A stretch of DNA of 64,000 nt, taken from positions 124,001 to 188,000 of the forward strand of contig NZ_JAATNG010000005.1 in NCBI RefSeq assembly GCF_013184805.1. The letters are read 5' to 3'. This document shows, piece after piece, positions 25,171-34,682 of this stretch. How positions within the stretch are numbered: position 1 is the stretch's first letter; the number at the start of each line of letters is the position of its first letter. Under the pieces are notes generated by a model, which saw only the letters and a list, made by a program, of their open reading frames with translations, made no database searches and was not told the origin of the DNA. The position numbers and the translations under genes were made by a program. This DNA is from Pseudoruegeria sp. HB172150. Its GTDB lineage: Bacteria > Pseudomonadota > Alphaproteobacteria > Rhodobacterales > Rhodobacteraceae.

Positions 25171-26237
25171 GCGGCGCAACACCGAAGCCCCAGCTTCCCG
25201 CACTGCAGATCCTGCGTTTCCTTGCCGCGTTCACAGTAGTGCTGTTCCATGTCGGGAGCGGGCTGGCCTTGGAGTACCCCGGCATCCCGAACCCCTTTGC
25301 CTTCGGCTATTTCGGGGTCGACGTGTTTTTCGTCCTTTCCGGATTCATCATGGCCTACGCCACCAACCCCGACCATGGCAGCCTGCATTTTGCTGTGCGC
25401 CGGATCGCCCGCATTGTTCCGCTCTACTGGTTTCTGACCCTCGCGCTCGTGGTCGTGGCAATGGCATTGCCTCAGCTCCTGAATTCGACCGAAGTGTCCG
25501 CCGAGTCGCTGGCGAAATCGCTTCTGTTCATCCCCTACGAGAAGCCCAGCGGTGCCATGCAACCGATCTTATTTCTGGGCTGGACGCTTTGCTACGAGAT
25601 GTTCTTTTACGCAATCTATTGCGTAGCCCTGAATGCCGGACGCATGACGATTCCGGTAGTATCGGCCACGCTGTTAGGTGTTGTGGTATATGGCTGGATC
25701 TGGCCACCCGACACGCCGCTAGGCCAATTCTACACCGCGCCAATACTGATCGAGTTCATCTTGGGAATGGGCCTTTACTCGGTCTACATTCGCATGAGGC
25801 CGGTGCCCACGATCTTTTTGTCCGCCGCATTCGCGTTCGCCGCTGCCAGTCTATACTTCTTGCTCGCCGGGCACAGCAGGTTCATCGCCGTCGGCCTGCC
25901 TGCGGCCGCCATAGTCGCCGCCTTCCTCTGTTTGCCCTACAGCAGCGGGCGTGTTACCGGGCAATTGGTGCTTCTGGGCAACGCGTCTTATTCGCTGTAC
26001 CTTAGTCACCCCTATATTATTCAACTGCCGATCAAGGTTCTCAGCGACCGCTTCAGCCTTCCGGTCACGGCTGTCGCGGCATCGATGGCGGCTGTGGTTG
26101 CAATTCTGGTTTCGGTGGCGCTTTTCTTCCTCATCGAGAAACCGGCGCAGCGGGCCATCCTTCGGCGTTTCTCATGGGTATCGGATACCGGCGGGCACCC
26201 AGCCCGGCCCGCACAAGGCGCCGGAAATCCTCCATGA
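25167..26237 (+). CDS. Acyltransferase-3 family membrane protein (OafA/ExoZ-like)
   Basis: This 356-residue integral membrane protein has about ten hydrophobic segments and the family motifs: ALQILRFLAAFTVVLFHVG near the start with the conserved Arg and His, YFGVDVFFVLSGFIMAY, and RRIARIVPLYWF. Members transfer acetyl or other acyl groups from a cytoplasmic donor to surface or exported sugars. The start overlaps the CE2-type esterase by four bases (ATGA), so both are made together. The glycan target is unknown; the rfbA gene and surface protein nearby give only loose context. Confidence 0.9.
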   Translation: MSGATPKPQLPALQILRFLAAFTVVLFHVGSGLALEYPGIPNPFAFGYFGVDVFFVLSGFIMAYATNPDHGSLHFAVRRIARIVPLYWFLTLALVVVAMALPQLLNSTEVSAESLAKSLLFIPYEKPSGAMQPILFLGWTLCYEMFFYAIYCVALNAGRMTIPVVSATLLGVVVYGWIWPPDTPLGQFYTAPILIEFILGMGLYSVYIRMRPVPTIFLSAAFAFAAASLYFLLAGHSRFIAVGLPAAAIVAAFLCLPYSSGRVTGQLVLLGNASYSLYLSHPYIIQLPIKVLSDRFSLPVTAVAASMAAVVAILVSVALFFLIEKPAQRAILRRFSWVSDTGGHPARPAQGAGNPP

Positions 26238-26402
26238 CGGTCATAGCGCCGCCGCTCGCAGCTGCCAAATGGCAAGAAGCTTCGAGTAGTATTGTGAGTA
26301 TGCTTCCAGGACGGGCAGTAAAGCGCTAAATGAAATGCTGACATTCCAACGAACTGAAGACACGTTCCAAACATTTAGATCTTCGTTCTGTTTGGAAGGA
26401 TT

Positions 26403-26478
<76 letters not shown>

Positions 26479-26553
26479 TTGCGGCGACCCTGGTTCGGAT
26501 CGCTCGCCGGTCATATGGATTCGCACCCGCCAGTTCAAGCGGAAAATGCGAGA

Positions 26554-26877
26554 TCAGCTGTCGTCGTCTTCCGACGCCACGTCGGCGATGTCGTCGAGCG
26601 AGACATCATCGCTATCGTCATCGTCATCGAGGATGTCATCATCCAGATCGACATCGGAGTTGTCGTCATCATCCAGATCGACATCCGAGTCGTCGACAAG
26701 CTCCATCTCTTTTTCCTTGTCCGCCTTGTCGGCGATCGCGGTGCGAGACTTGGTGCCGGTATCCAGGCTTACAACCTCACCCGTATAAGGGCTGACGATC
26801 GGGTTCTTGTTCAGGTCGTAGAACCGTTTGCCGGTCGTCGGGCAGACCCGCTTGGTCCCCCATTCTTCCTTGGGCAT
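26554..26877 (-). CDS. FYDLN-acid-domain protein (TIGR02300-like)
   Basis: This 107-residue protein begins MPKEEWGTKRVCPTTGKRFYDLN, the conserved N-terminus of the alphaproteobacterial family named for its FYDLN motif, followed by PIVSPYTGEVV. The C-terminal half is extremely acidic (runs of Asp with Ser and Val) and of low complexity. The function is unknown; the single Cys with other conserved residues recalls a degenerate zinc-ribbon. The ATG at 26877 has AGAGGA six bases upstream. The gene lies 75 bp upstream of tRNA-Ala on the same strand. Confidence 0.85.
   Translation of the reverse strand: MPKEEWGTKRVCPTTGKRFYDLNKNPIVSPYTGEVVSLDTGTKSRTAIADKADKEKEMELVDDSDVDLDDDDNSDVDLDDDILDDDDDSDDVSLDDIADVASEDDDS
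26635..26694. repeat. Two tandem 30-bp units in the acidic tail of the FYDLN protein
   Basis: Units 26635-26664 and 26665-26694 differ at two bases and encode ten-residue Asp-rich repeats around SDVDLDD. This is a small slippage-type duplication that keeps the frame. Confidence 0.85.
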
Positions 26878-27034
26878 GCGTTTCCTCTTTGCAGCTGGTG
26901 CAGCATCTGTTCGAATTGCGGTCCCCTGCCACAAGCTTACGCTGCTGTCAAAGCCTTTCGGCCGGCGATTTTCGCCATGGCCACAAGGCGGCGGCACAGG
27001 CTATTCTAAGCGCAAGGCAAGGTGAGACAGCGAT

Positions 27035-27727
27035 ATGGGGCAGGCAGTCCTTCCCGGCAACCCTCCGGTGGAAATTACTTTGCGCCGCTCGCGACGGGCG
27101 CGGCGGGTGTCGCTGCGCGTTTCGGCGCTGGACGGGCGGGTGACACTGTCGATGCCAGCGGGGATGGACCCGGCCGAGGCGCTGGCTTTCGCCGAAGAAA
27201 AATCCGGCTGGATACGCGGTCACCTTGCGAAACAGGAGGCAGGAATCGAGGTAGGCATCGGTGCGCCTCTGATGTTTCGCGGCACGGAGTACACGGTTGT
27301 GGCCGGTCCCGTGCGTCGGGCGGAACTGCGCGGCGCAGCGATCATGGTGCCTCAGGCACCGGCAATGGCACCGGCGCGTCTGAAGGCGTTTTTGAGACTG
27401 GAAGCAAGGCATCGGCTGCAAGAAGCGTCCGAGCGCTACGGGCACCTTGCCGGGCGCTCGCCAGGTCGGATCACCTTGCGAGATACTCGGTCCCGCTGGG
27501 GGTCGTGCACAGCAAACGGCGACCTAAACTATTCCTGGCGGCTGGCGATGGCTCCGCCGGCGGTCCTCGACTATGTTGCCGCGCATGAGGTGGCGCATCT
27601 GGTGGAGCTGAACCACTCACCGGCCTACTGGCGGGTAGTGGAACGGATATGCCCCGACTACCGCGCGCCGCGCCGCTGGCTCAAGCAGAACGGCCAGTTA
27701 CTGCACCGCTACCGTTTCGGCGATTGA
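27035..27727 (+). CDS. YgjP-like (DUF45, M48-type) zinc metallopeptidase
   Basis: This 230-residue protein has the zinc-peptidase motif AAHEVAHLVELNHSPAYW with His184, Glu185, His188 and third ligand His194. Upstream are RDTRSRWGSCTANGDLNYSW and the C-terminal VVERICPDYRAPRRWLK, all typical of the YgjP/DUF45 family. It is cytoplasmic, without a signal peptide. The substrate is unknown for most members. The gene is followed 31 bp later by a GntR regulator on the same strand. Confidence 0.88.
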   Translation: MGQAVLPGNPPVEITLRRSRRARRVSLRVSALDGRVTLSMPAGMDPAEALAFAEEKSGWIRGHLAKQEAGIEVGIGAPLMFRGTEYTVVAGPVRRAELRGAAIMVPQAPAMAPARLKAFLRLEARHRLQEASERYGHLAGRSPGRITLRDTRSRWGSCTANGDLNYSWRLAMAPPAVLDYVAAHEVAHLVELNHSPAYWRVVERICPDYRAPRRWLKQNGQLLHRYRFGD

Positions 27728-27758
27728 CCGGCGCGATGATCGTCCGCACGATGAAGAT

Positions 27759-28412
27759 ATGCTGATCCAGCCCCGCCCCGGAGAGGCCACGCAACAGGCC
27801 GCCCATGACCAGGTGTACCGCCACCTGCGCACGCGCATCATGCATGGCGAACTTGAGCCGGGAACGGCGCTGACCCTGCGCGGGATCGGCAAGGAATACG
27901 GCGTGTCGATGACGCCTGCGCGCGAGGCCGTGCGGCGGCTGGCGGCGGAGGGCGCGCTGACGCTGTCCTCTTCAGGTCGGGTGTCGACGCCGGAACTGTC
28001 GAACGAGCGGATCGAGGAACTGGCCGCGCTGCGCGCGCTGATCGAGACGGAGCTGGCAAGCCGTGCCCTGCCGCGTGCACATATCGCGCTGATCGACCGG
28101 CTGAACGCGATCAACGGCCAGATCGCCGAGGCGGTCGCGAAGCAGGATGCTGTGGCCTATATCCGCACTAACCTGGAGTTCCACCGAACGCTGTATCTGC
28201 GGGCGCAGGCGCCGGCGATGCTGGCCCTGGTCGAGACTGTGTGGTTGCAGCTTGGCCCGACGATGCGCAAGCTTTACGGGCGGTTGCAGCGGACCGAGGT
28301 ACCGCAACAGCACAAGCTGATCGTTGCTGCGCTTAGGGCCGGAGACGAGCCGGGGCTTCGGCTGTCTGTAAGGACCGACGTGACCCAGGGCCTCAGGATG
28401 CTGGTGGCATGA
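27759..28412 (+). CDS. GntR-family transcriptional regulator, FCD (FadR-type) subfamily
   Basis: This 217-residue protein has an N-terminal winged helix (about residues 10-75: ALTLRGIGKEYGVSMTPAREAVRRLAAEGAL) and an all-helical FCD ligand-binding domain (about 80-215). FadR-type regulators usually respond to organic acids or acyl-CoA compounds. It overlaps the downstream DHFR-like gene by four bases. No obvious operator could be identified near it. Whether it recognises the palindromes of the TCA operons is unknown. Confidence 0.88.
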   Translation: MLIQPRPGEATQQAAHDQVYRHLRTRIMHGELEPGTALTLRGIGKEYGVSMTPAREAVRRLAAEGALTLSSSGRVSTPELSNERIEELAALRALIETELASRALPRAHIALIDRLNAINGQIAEAVAKQDAVAYIRTNLEFHRTLYLRAQAPAMLALVETVWLQLGPTMRKLYGRLQRTEVPQQHKLIVAALRAGDEPGLRLSVRTDVTQGLRMLVA

Positions 28413-28957
28413 CAACCGGGCACGTGTTTATCGCGGTATCGCTTGATGGCTATATCGCCCGGCCGGATGGAAGCCTCGACTGGCTGACCGGCGCGCCGGA
28501 CGGACCGTCCGCGCCCGAGGGCGAGGATTTCGGTTACGCGGCTTTCATCGAGCGGATGGACGGGCTGGTGATGGGGCGCGGGACTTTCGATGTCGTCGCG
28601 GGCTTCGACCCGTGGCCCTATGCGATACCCGTGGTCGTCCTGAGCAGCTCGATGCAGAACGATGACGTGCCCGAGGCGCTGCGCGACAAGGTGCGGGTGA
28701 AGCAGGGCGCGCCGCGCGAGGTGATGGATGCGCTTGGGCGTGAAGGCTGGACACGGGCCTATATCGATGGCGGCAAGGTGATCCAAAGTTTTCTTCGGGA
28801 AGGCCTGATCGAGGACATGGTGATCAGCCGCCTGCCGGTTCTGATCGGGTCAGGGTTGCCGCTATTCGGCGCGGTGGACGGCGATGTCCGGTTGGAGCAC
28901 GAGGCAACGCGGACCTATCCCGGTGGAATGGTCCAGTCACGTTACGGGGTCGGCTGA
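28409..28957 (+). CDS. Dihydrofolate-reductase-fold protein (RibD C-terminal-like)
   Basis: This 182-residue protein begins GHVFIAVSLDGYIARPDGSLDWL, the start typical of the RibD_C/DHFR-like family, and includes GLVMGRGTFDVV and YIDGGKVIQSFLREGLIEDMVI. Members bind NADPH; most stand-alone ones have unknown substrates. The start overlaps the GntR gene by four bases. The 3' end overlaps the convergent DUF4336 gene by 16 bases. Confidence 0.88.
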   Translation: MTTGHVFIAVSLDGYIARPDGSLDWLTGAPDGPSAPEGEDFGYAAFIERMDGLVMGRGTFDVVAGFDPWPYAIPVVVLSSSMQNDDVPEALRDKVRVKQGAPREVMDALGREGWTRAYIDGGKVIQSFLREGLIEDMVISRLPVLIGSGLPLFGAVDGDVRLEHEATRTYPGGMVQSRYGVG

Positions 28958-29637
28958 TCCAGCCAGCTCATCGCTTTGCGGAAGAATTCCTTGCCGCCGG
29001 TATCGACCGGAACCGAGTGCGGAAGCAGGATTCGGTCGAACTCCCATGACAGGATGCGGTCGCGGGCCGCGCGTGCGGCGTCTCGGTCGCGGAAGGACAT
29101 GCGGATGTCCGGAGGGACGCGGCCGCCAGGAGCCATTATGCCGAAGGCGCCCTTGATCATGCGCCAAAGGAAGGGCTCGCGCGTGGGGTCGTGGCGTTGG
29201 AGGATGTCGGTGATGATCAGCGTGTCGGAGGGTCGGTGCAGAAAGACCATGTCGTCGATCGCCTTGCTGCCTGCGAAATGGCACTGGTCAATGGTGGCGG
29301 CCCAGTCGGGTGGAGCCTCGTCCGTCAAAACCGCATAACAGGCGATGTCCGCGTGTTTGCGCGGAAACAGCGGCGAGACCCAGACTTTTGCGTCCGGCGC
29401 CAGCGCGGCCCATTGTTCCGTATAGGCGCCGTGGATCAGGTTCGGCGCGATGATGTGGGCGATGGGGCCGAGTGCGGTGATCTCGGCCACGCGTTCGTCG
29501 GTAGGGCTGACGGGGGAGTGAAGCCAGAGCGTGCCATCCGGCAGCCGCACGATGACGCCGCGCGTGTCGAAGGGGATGCCGTGAAAGCGGATGCGGTCGC
29601 CGTCCTGGGTCCAGATATCCTTGGCGATCTGTTTCAT
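28942..29637 (-). CDS. DUF4336 family protein
   Basis: This 231-residue protein matches DUF4336 in layout, with WLHSPVSPTDERV, PNLIHGAY and DMVFLHRPSDTLIITDIL, which recall a metallo-beta-lactamase-like fold with partial metal sites. The biochemical role is unknown. Its ATG overlaps the upstream SH3-type gene stop by four bases, forming the tail of a series starting at lpd. Confidence 0.82.
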   Translation of the reverse strand: MKQIAKDIWTQDGDRIRFHGIPFDTRGVIVRLPDGTLWLHSPVSPTDERVAEITALGPIAHIIAPNLIHGAYTEQWAALAPDAKVWVSPLFPRKHADIACYAVLTDEAPPDWAATIDQCHFAGSKAIDDMVFLHRPSDTLIITDILQRHDPTREPFLWRMIKGAFGIMAPGGRVPPDIRMSFRDRDAARAARDRILSWEFDRILLPHSVPVDTGGKEFFRKAMSWLDQPTP

Positions 29638-29978
29638 GATACGTCGTCTTCGTCGAAGCAGGATAGCGGCACCCAGCCGGTCGTGCCATCCGACGAGCGG
29701 CAGAGCGCCCAGCCGAGTTGCCGGGCCTGGATGTCGAGTTCGTCACCGGGGGACACCGTCAATTCGCACGTGTCGAAGGCGTGAAGCGCCTGTCCAGGCC
29801 CGGGTTCCGTCGTGCTGAGCACTTCAGCCGGAACCCATCCGCCCAGACCATCGGCATTCTCGCACCAGGTCCATCCGGGGAATTCATCGTCTCCGGCTCC
29901 GACCGTCACCGTCTCTCCGGCCCTGAGCCTCAGGGCCGGATCGTAGCTTTGTTTCCAGGGTCTTGCGACCCGGACCAT
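29634..29978 (-). CDS. Small protein with two variant SH3-like repeats
   Basis: This 114-residue protein has two SH3-like halves. The first contains LRAGETVTVG and WTWCENADGLGGWVPAEVL; the second contains VSPGDELDIQ and WALCRSSDGTTGWVPLSCF. It has no signal peptide or membrane segment. Such variant-SH3 proteins may bind peptides, but the role is unknown. Its ATG shares a base with the lpd stop (TGATG), so it is coupled to lpd. Confidence 0.78.
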   Translation of the reverse strand: MVRVARPWKQSYDPALRLRAGETVTVGAGDDEFPGWTWCENADGLGGWVPAEVLSTTEPGPGQALHAFDTCELTVSPGDELDIQARQLGWALCRSSDGTTGWVPLSCFDEDDVS

Positions 29979-31366
29979 CAGGAATGGATCGGTCCGTCGC
30001 CGCAGGCCAGCGCCGCTTCGCGCACCGCCTCGGAGAGCGTCGGGTGCGCGTGGCAGGTGCGCGCCACGTCTTCCGCCGCCGCGCCGAATTCCATCGCGAC
30101 GCAGATCTCGTGGATCAGTTCGCCCGCCTGCGGGCCAATGATATGGGCGCCGAGGATGCGGTCGGATTCCTTGTCGGCGAGGATCTTGACGAAGCCGTCG
30201 CCTGCGAAGATGGCCTTGGCGCGGCCGTTGCCCATGAAGGAGAATTTGCCGACCTTGTAAGCGCGGCCATCCTGCTTCAGTTGTTCCTCGCTGGCGCCGA
30301 CGGCGGCGACTTCGGGCCAGGTGTAGATGACGGATGGAATGACGCCGTAGTTCACGTGACCGGCCTGGCCGGCGATGATCTCGGCACAGGCAAAGCCTTC
30401 ATCCTCGGCCTTGTGGGCCAGCATCGGGCCGGGGATGCAGTCACCGATGGCGTAAATCCCCTTGATGTTGGTGGCGAAGTGGCTGTCGGTCTTGACTACG
30501 CCGCGGTCAGTCATCTCGACGCCCAGTTCTTTCAGGCCCAGACCGTCGGTAAAGGCGCGGCGGCCGGTGGCGACGAGGACAACATCCGCGTCGAGCGTCA
30601 CCTCGCTGTCGTCGTTCTTCAGCTTGTAGGTGACCTTGGCCTTTGTCTTGGTCGCATCCACGCCCTGCACGGCAGCGCCGAGGATGAACTCGAGCCCTTG
30701 TTTCTTCAGTGTTCTCTGGAACACCTTCGATACCTCGGCATCCATGCCGGGTGTGATGGCATCGAGGTACTCGACCACCGTCACCTCGGACCCCAGCCGC
30801 TTGTAGACCGAGCCCAACTCCAGCCCGATTACGCCGGCGCCGATGACCACCAGCTTTTTCGGGACCTTGCCGAGTTCCAGCGCGCCGGTAGAGGTGACGA
30901 CGACCTTCTCGTCGATCTCGACTCCCGGCAGCGAGGACGCTTCGGAGCCCGATGCGATGATGATGTTCTTCGCCTCGTGAACCTCGTCGCCGACCTTGAC
31001 CTTGCCGGCTTCGGGGATCGAACCCCAGCCCTTGAGCCAGTCGATCTTGTTCTTCTTGAACAGAAACTCGATGCCCTTTGTGTTCTGGCCGATGACGTCA
31101 TCCTTGTAGGACAGCATCTGTTTCCAGTCGACCGAGGGCGCCTTGCCCTTGAGGCCCATCTTGGCGAAATTATCCTCTGCCTCGTGCAACTGGTGGCTGG
31201 CGTGCAAGAGCGCCTTAGACGGGATGCAGCCGACGTTCAGGCAGGTGCCTCCAAGCGTTTCCCGCGCCTCGACACAGGCGGTTTTCAGGCCGAGCTGGGC
31301 GCAGCGGATCGCGGCGACATAGCCGCCGGGACCGGCGCCGATTACGATGACGTCATAGCTGGACAT
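29978..31366 (-). CDS. lpd: Dihydrolipoyl dehydrogenase (E3)
   Basis: This 462-residue flavoprotein has the FAD motif [16 protein letters not shown], the redox-active pair Cys42 and Cys47 in [13 protein letters not shown], the NAD motif [15 protein letters not shown], and the C-terminal His-Glu in [10 protein letters not shown]. It reoxidises the lipoyl groups of 2-oxoglutarate dehydrogenase. The ATG at 31366 has AAGGAG six bases upstream. It lies downstream of sucA and sucB on the same strand but is separated by four small genes. Confidence 0.96.
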   Translation of the reverse strand: MSSYDVIVIGAGPGGYVAAIRCAQLGLKTACVEARETLGGTCLNVGCIPSKALLHASHQLHEAEDNFAKMGLKGKAPSVDWKQMLSYKDDVIGQNTKGIEFLFKKNKIDWLKGWGSIPEAGKVKVGDEVHEAKNIIIASGSEASSLPGVEIDEKVVVTSTGALELGKVPKKLVVIGAGVIGLELGSVYKRLGSEVTVVEYLDAITPGMDAEVSKVFQRTLKKQGLEFILGAAVQGVDATKTKAKVTYKLKNDDSEVTLDADVVLVATGRRAFTDGLGLKELGVEMTDRGVVKTDSHFATNIKGIYAIGDCIPGPMLAHKAEDEGFACAEIIAGQAGHVNYGVIPSVIYTWPEVAAVGASEEQLKQDGRAYKVGKFSFMGNGRAKAIFAGDGFVKILADKESDRILGAHIIGPQAGELIHEICVAMEFGAAAEDVARTCHAHPTLSEAVREAALACGDGPIHS

Positions 31367-31493
31367 GGGGTCTCCTTGGCTTTTTCGGCGGTACGCCGGG
31401 TGTAGACAGGGCGTACACGGTTTGTCAGGGCGCGCAAACGGGGCCCAGCCCCTGCGCTGCGGCCTTCTCCGGAATATGTTCGCAGGAAAGGCA

Positions 31494-31904
31494 TCACAGC
31501 ACCGCGGCGATAAGCATGAGGGTAGTGGCGGCAAAGCCCACGAACCACGCGACAGACCGCCAGGGGGACAGGCCGAAGACGTAGCAGGGGATATAGACGA
31601 CGCGGGCGGCCAGGTAGATCCAGGCGCAGGCGGCGGTGAAAGCGGTGGACTGTCCGGACAGCGTGACCACCGTCACCGCGATGGTGAGCAGGATCAGCCC
31701 CTCGAAATGGTTGTTCATGGCGCGGTGCAGCCGGGCCGTGCGGGGGCTGAGCTGCGAGGCCAGCGTTCCGCCCAGAGCCTCGGGATCGCGGGGACCGAGC
31801 GTCTTTTTTGTGCCCAGCTCGAGATTGGCGGGCACGGCCATCAGGCAGACCTGGAACACCTGCAGCAGCGCGGCGAGGGTGAGGGCGGTGAGTTCGGGTG
31901 TCAC
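31494..31904 (-). CDS. MAPEG-family membrane protein
   Basis: This 136-residue protein has four hydrophobic segments and the MAPEG pattern, including [19 protein letters not shown] and [20 protein letters not shown] proteins in bacteria are mostly uncharacterised; eukaryotic ones are glutathione-linked enzymes. It is followed by lpd and preceded by a second MAPEG gene. Confidence 0.85.
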   Translation of the reverse strand: MTPELTALTLAALLQVFQVCLMAVPANLELGTKKTLGPRDPEALGGTLASQLSPRTARLHRAMNNHFEGLILLTIAVTVVTLSGQSTAFTAACAWIYLAARVVYIPCYVFGLSPWRSVAWFVGFAATTLMLIAAVL

Positions 31905-31944
31905 GCGGGCCTCGTTTGGCGGGATATGCGGGGTGCGGCCGTCA

Positions 31945-32334
31945 TCAGAGGGCCAGGAAGTAGAGGAAGAAGATGGCGATCAGTGCGATCAGCCAGACCA
32001 GCGTGCGCAGGCCGGTGATACGGAACATGTAGGCCGGGAAATAGATCGTGCGGGCGGCGAGGAAGATCTGCGCCGCGAGGATCGAGTGCGCCGAGGACTG
32101 GTCGCGGATCGCGATGACAAGTATAGGCGGCGTTACCAACGCCATGGCGATGACCGAGTTGTTGATCGCCCGGTCCATGCGGCCGAGCATGCCTTCGAGC
32201 GAGCGGTTCTCGTCGCGGGAGGACAAGAGGTAGCCCATGTCGAACTGAGTCAGCATGCCGGTGGTCTTCAGGACCAGTACGACGGCCATTAGAAGGCCAT
32301 AGAGCAACAGGATCGAGAGTTCGTCGTTCAGCAC
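31945..32334 (-). CDS. MAPEG-family membrane protein (second copy)
   Basis: This 129-residue protein also has four hydrophobic segments and the MAPEG-type central region RMDRAINNSVIAMALVTPP and FLAARTIYFPAYMFRITGL. It is only distantly similar to the neighbour, so this is an old duplication or separate acquisition. It sits in the sucB-lpd interval on the same strand. Confidence 0.82.
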   Translation of the reverse strand: MLNDELSILLLYGLLMAVVLVLKTTGMLTQFDMGYLLSSRDENRSLEGMLGRMDRAINNSVIAMALVTPPILVIAIRDQSSAHSILAAQIFLAARTIYFPAYMFRITGLRTLVWLIALIAIFFLYFLAL

Positions 32335-32438
32335 GGGGCGATGCCCTCCGTGGCGATGCGGTCCTCAATATCTAATGCAATCGGTTCGATCCTTGAACAG
32401 GCGGCTGGGGCGATCTCGGCATTAGTGTCGGCCATGGG

Positions 32439-32702
32439 TCAGATCGTCTCCAGAAAATGGTACTCGCCATCCGTGACACCGGCGCGGTCGCCGAGAAGGC
32501 GGGCATGGTCGCCGTCCATGTAGGCCTGTGCCTTGTCGTGGTCGTTGACCTCGAGAAGATACCAGACAGTGCGGGGCACGTCGGAATCGCGCCAGACCTG
32601 CAGGAGGGTGAGGCCGGCAGTCATCCGGCTCTCGGCATCGCCGTCGAAGGCAGATTTCCAGGTGTCGTAGTTCTGGAAGGCGTTGCGGACTAGGAGTTGC
32701 AT
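32439..32702 (-). CDS. Conserved hypothetical small protein, possibly ferredoxin-like alpha/beta fold
   Basis: This 87-residue protein has no signal peptide or membrane segment. Its pattern (MQLLVRNAFQNYDTWKSAFDG, LLQVWRDSDVPRTVWYLLEV and DHDKAQAYMDGD) resembles small monooxygenase/cyclase-like dimers, such as those of the antibiotic biosynthesis monooxygenase fold. This is a suggestion from pattern only. It lies between the MAPEG genes and sucB. Confidence 0.65.
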   Translation of the reverse strand: MQLLVRNAFQNYDTWKSAFDGDAESRMTAGLTLLQVWRDSDVPRTVWYLLEVNDHDKAQAYMDGDHARLLGDRAGVTDGEYHFLETI

Positions 32703-32750
32703 GGGGCGAGTTCCTGCTTCACTTAGCCTAGGCTTTTCAGTCTTCGTACG

Positions 32751-33107
32751 TCATTCGCGGACCCGCGTCTTCCACACCAGATAGGCCCACTGGAACAGCC
32801 GGAAGATAGGAAGTAGCCAACCCAAAAGGGCAAAGAGAATGAGCCCGCCCGCTCGCCTTCCGCCTCTCAGATCGAAGAATGAGATGCAGAGTACGAACAG
32901 CGCCAGACAACCTAACCACAGCCCGATTTCTAACAGGAACTTCTTGCCCGGATGCAGCTTGTGGTAGCTTTGCCATGACTTCCTTCGGTCCTCGTCCTGT
33001 TTCTTCCTGCGTTGCTCTCGGCGCTCGCGCCACGCGATCCGTTGGAATGGGCGTGTCGGCGGAAGACCGTCGTAGATCTTTCGTTCTACGCGCGGTTTCT
33101 CCGCCAC
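32751..33107 (-). CDS. Hypothetical small membrane protein with basic N-terminus
   Basis: This 118-residue protein has a strongly basic N-terminal half (RREQRRKKQDEDRRK) and two hydrophobic segments (about 57-77 and 88-108). No family is recognised. It starts 12 bp after the stop of sucB on the same strand and may be cotranscribed. Confidence 0.55.
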   Translation of the reverse strand: MAEKPRVERKIYDGLPPTRPFQRIAWRERREQRRKKQDEDRRKSWQSYHKLHPGKKFLLEIGLWLGCLALFVLCISFFDLRGGRRAGGLILFALLGWLLPIFRLFQWAYLVWKTRVRE

Positions 33108-33119
33108 TGAGTCAGGTCC

Positions 33120-34673
<1,554 letters not shown>

Positions 34674-34682
34674 GTCGGTCTC

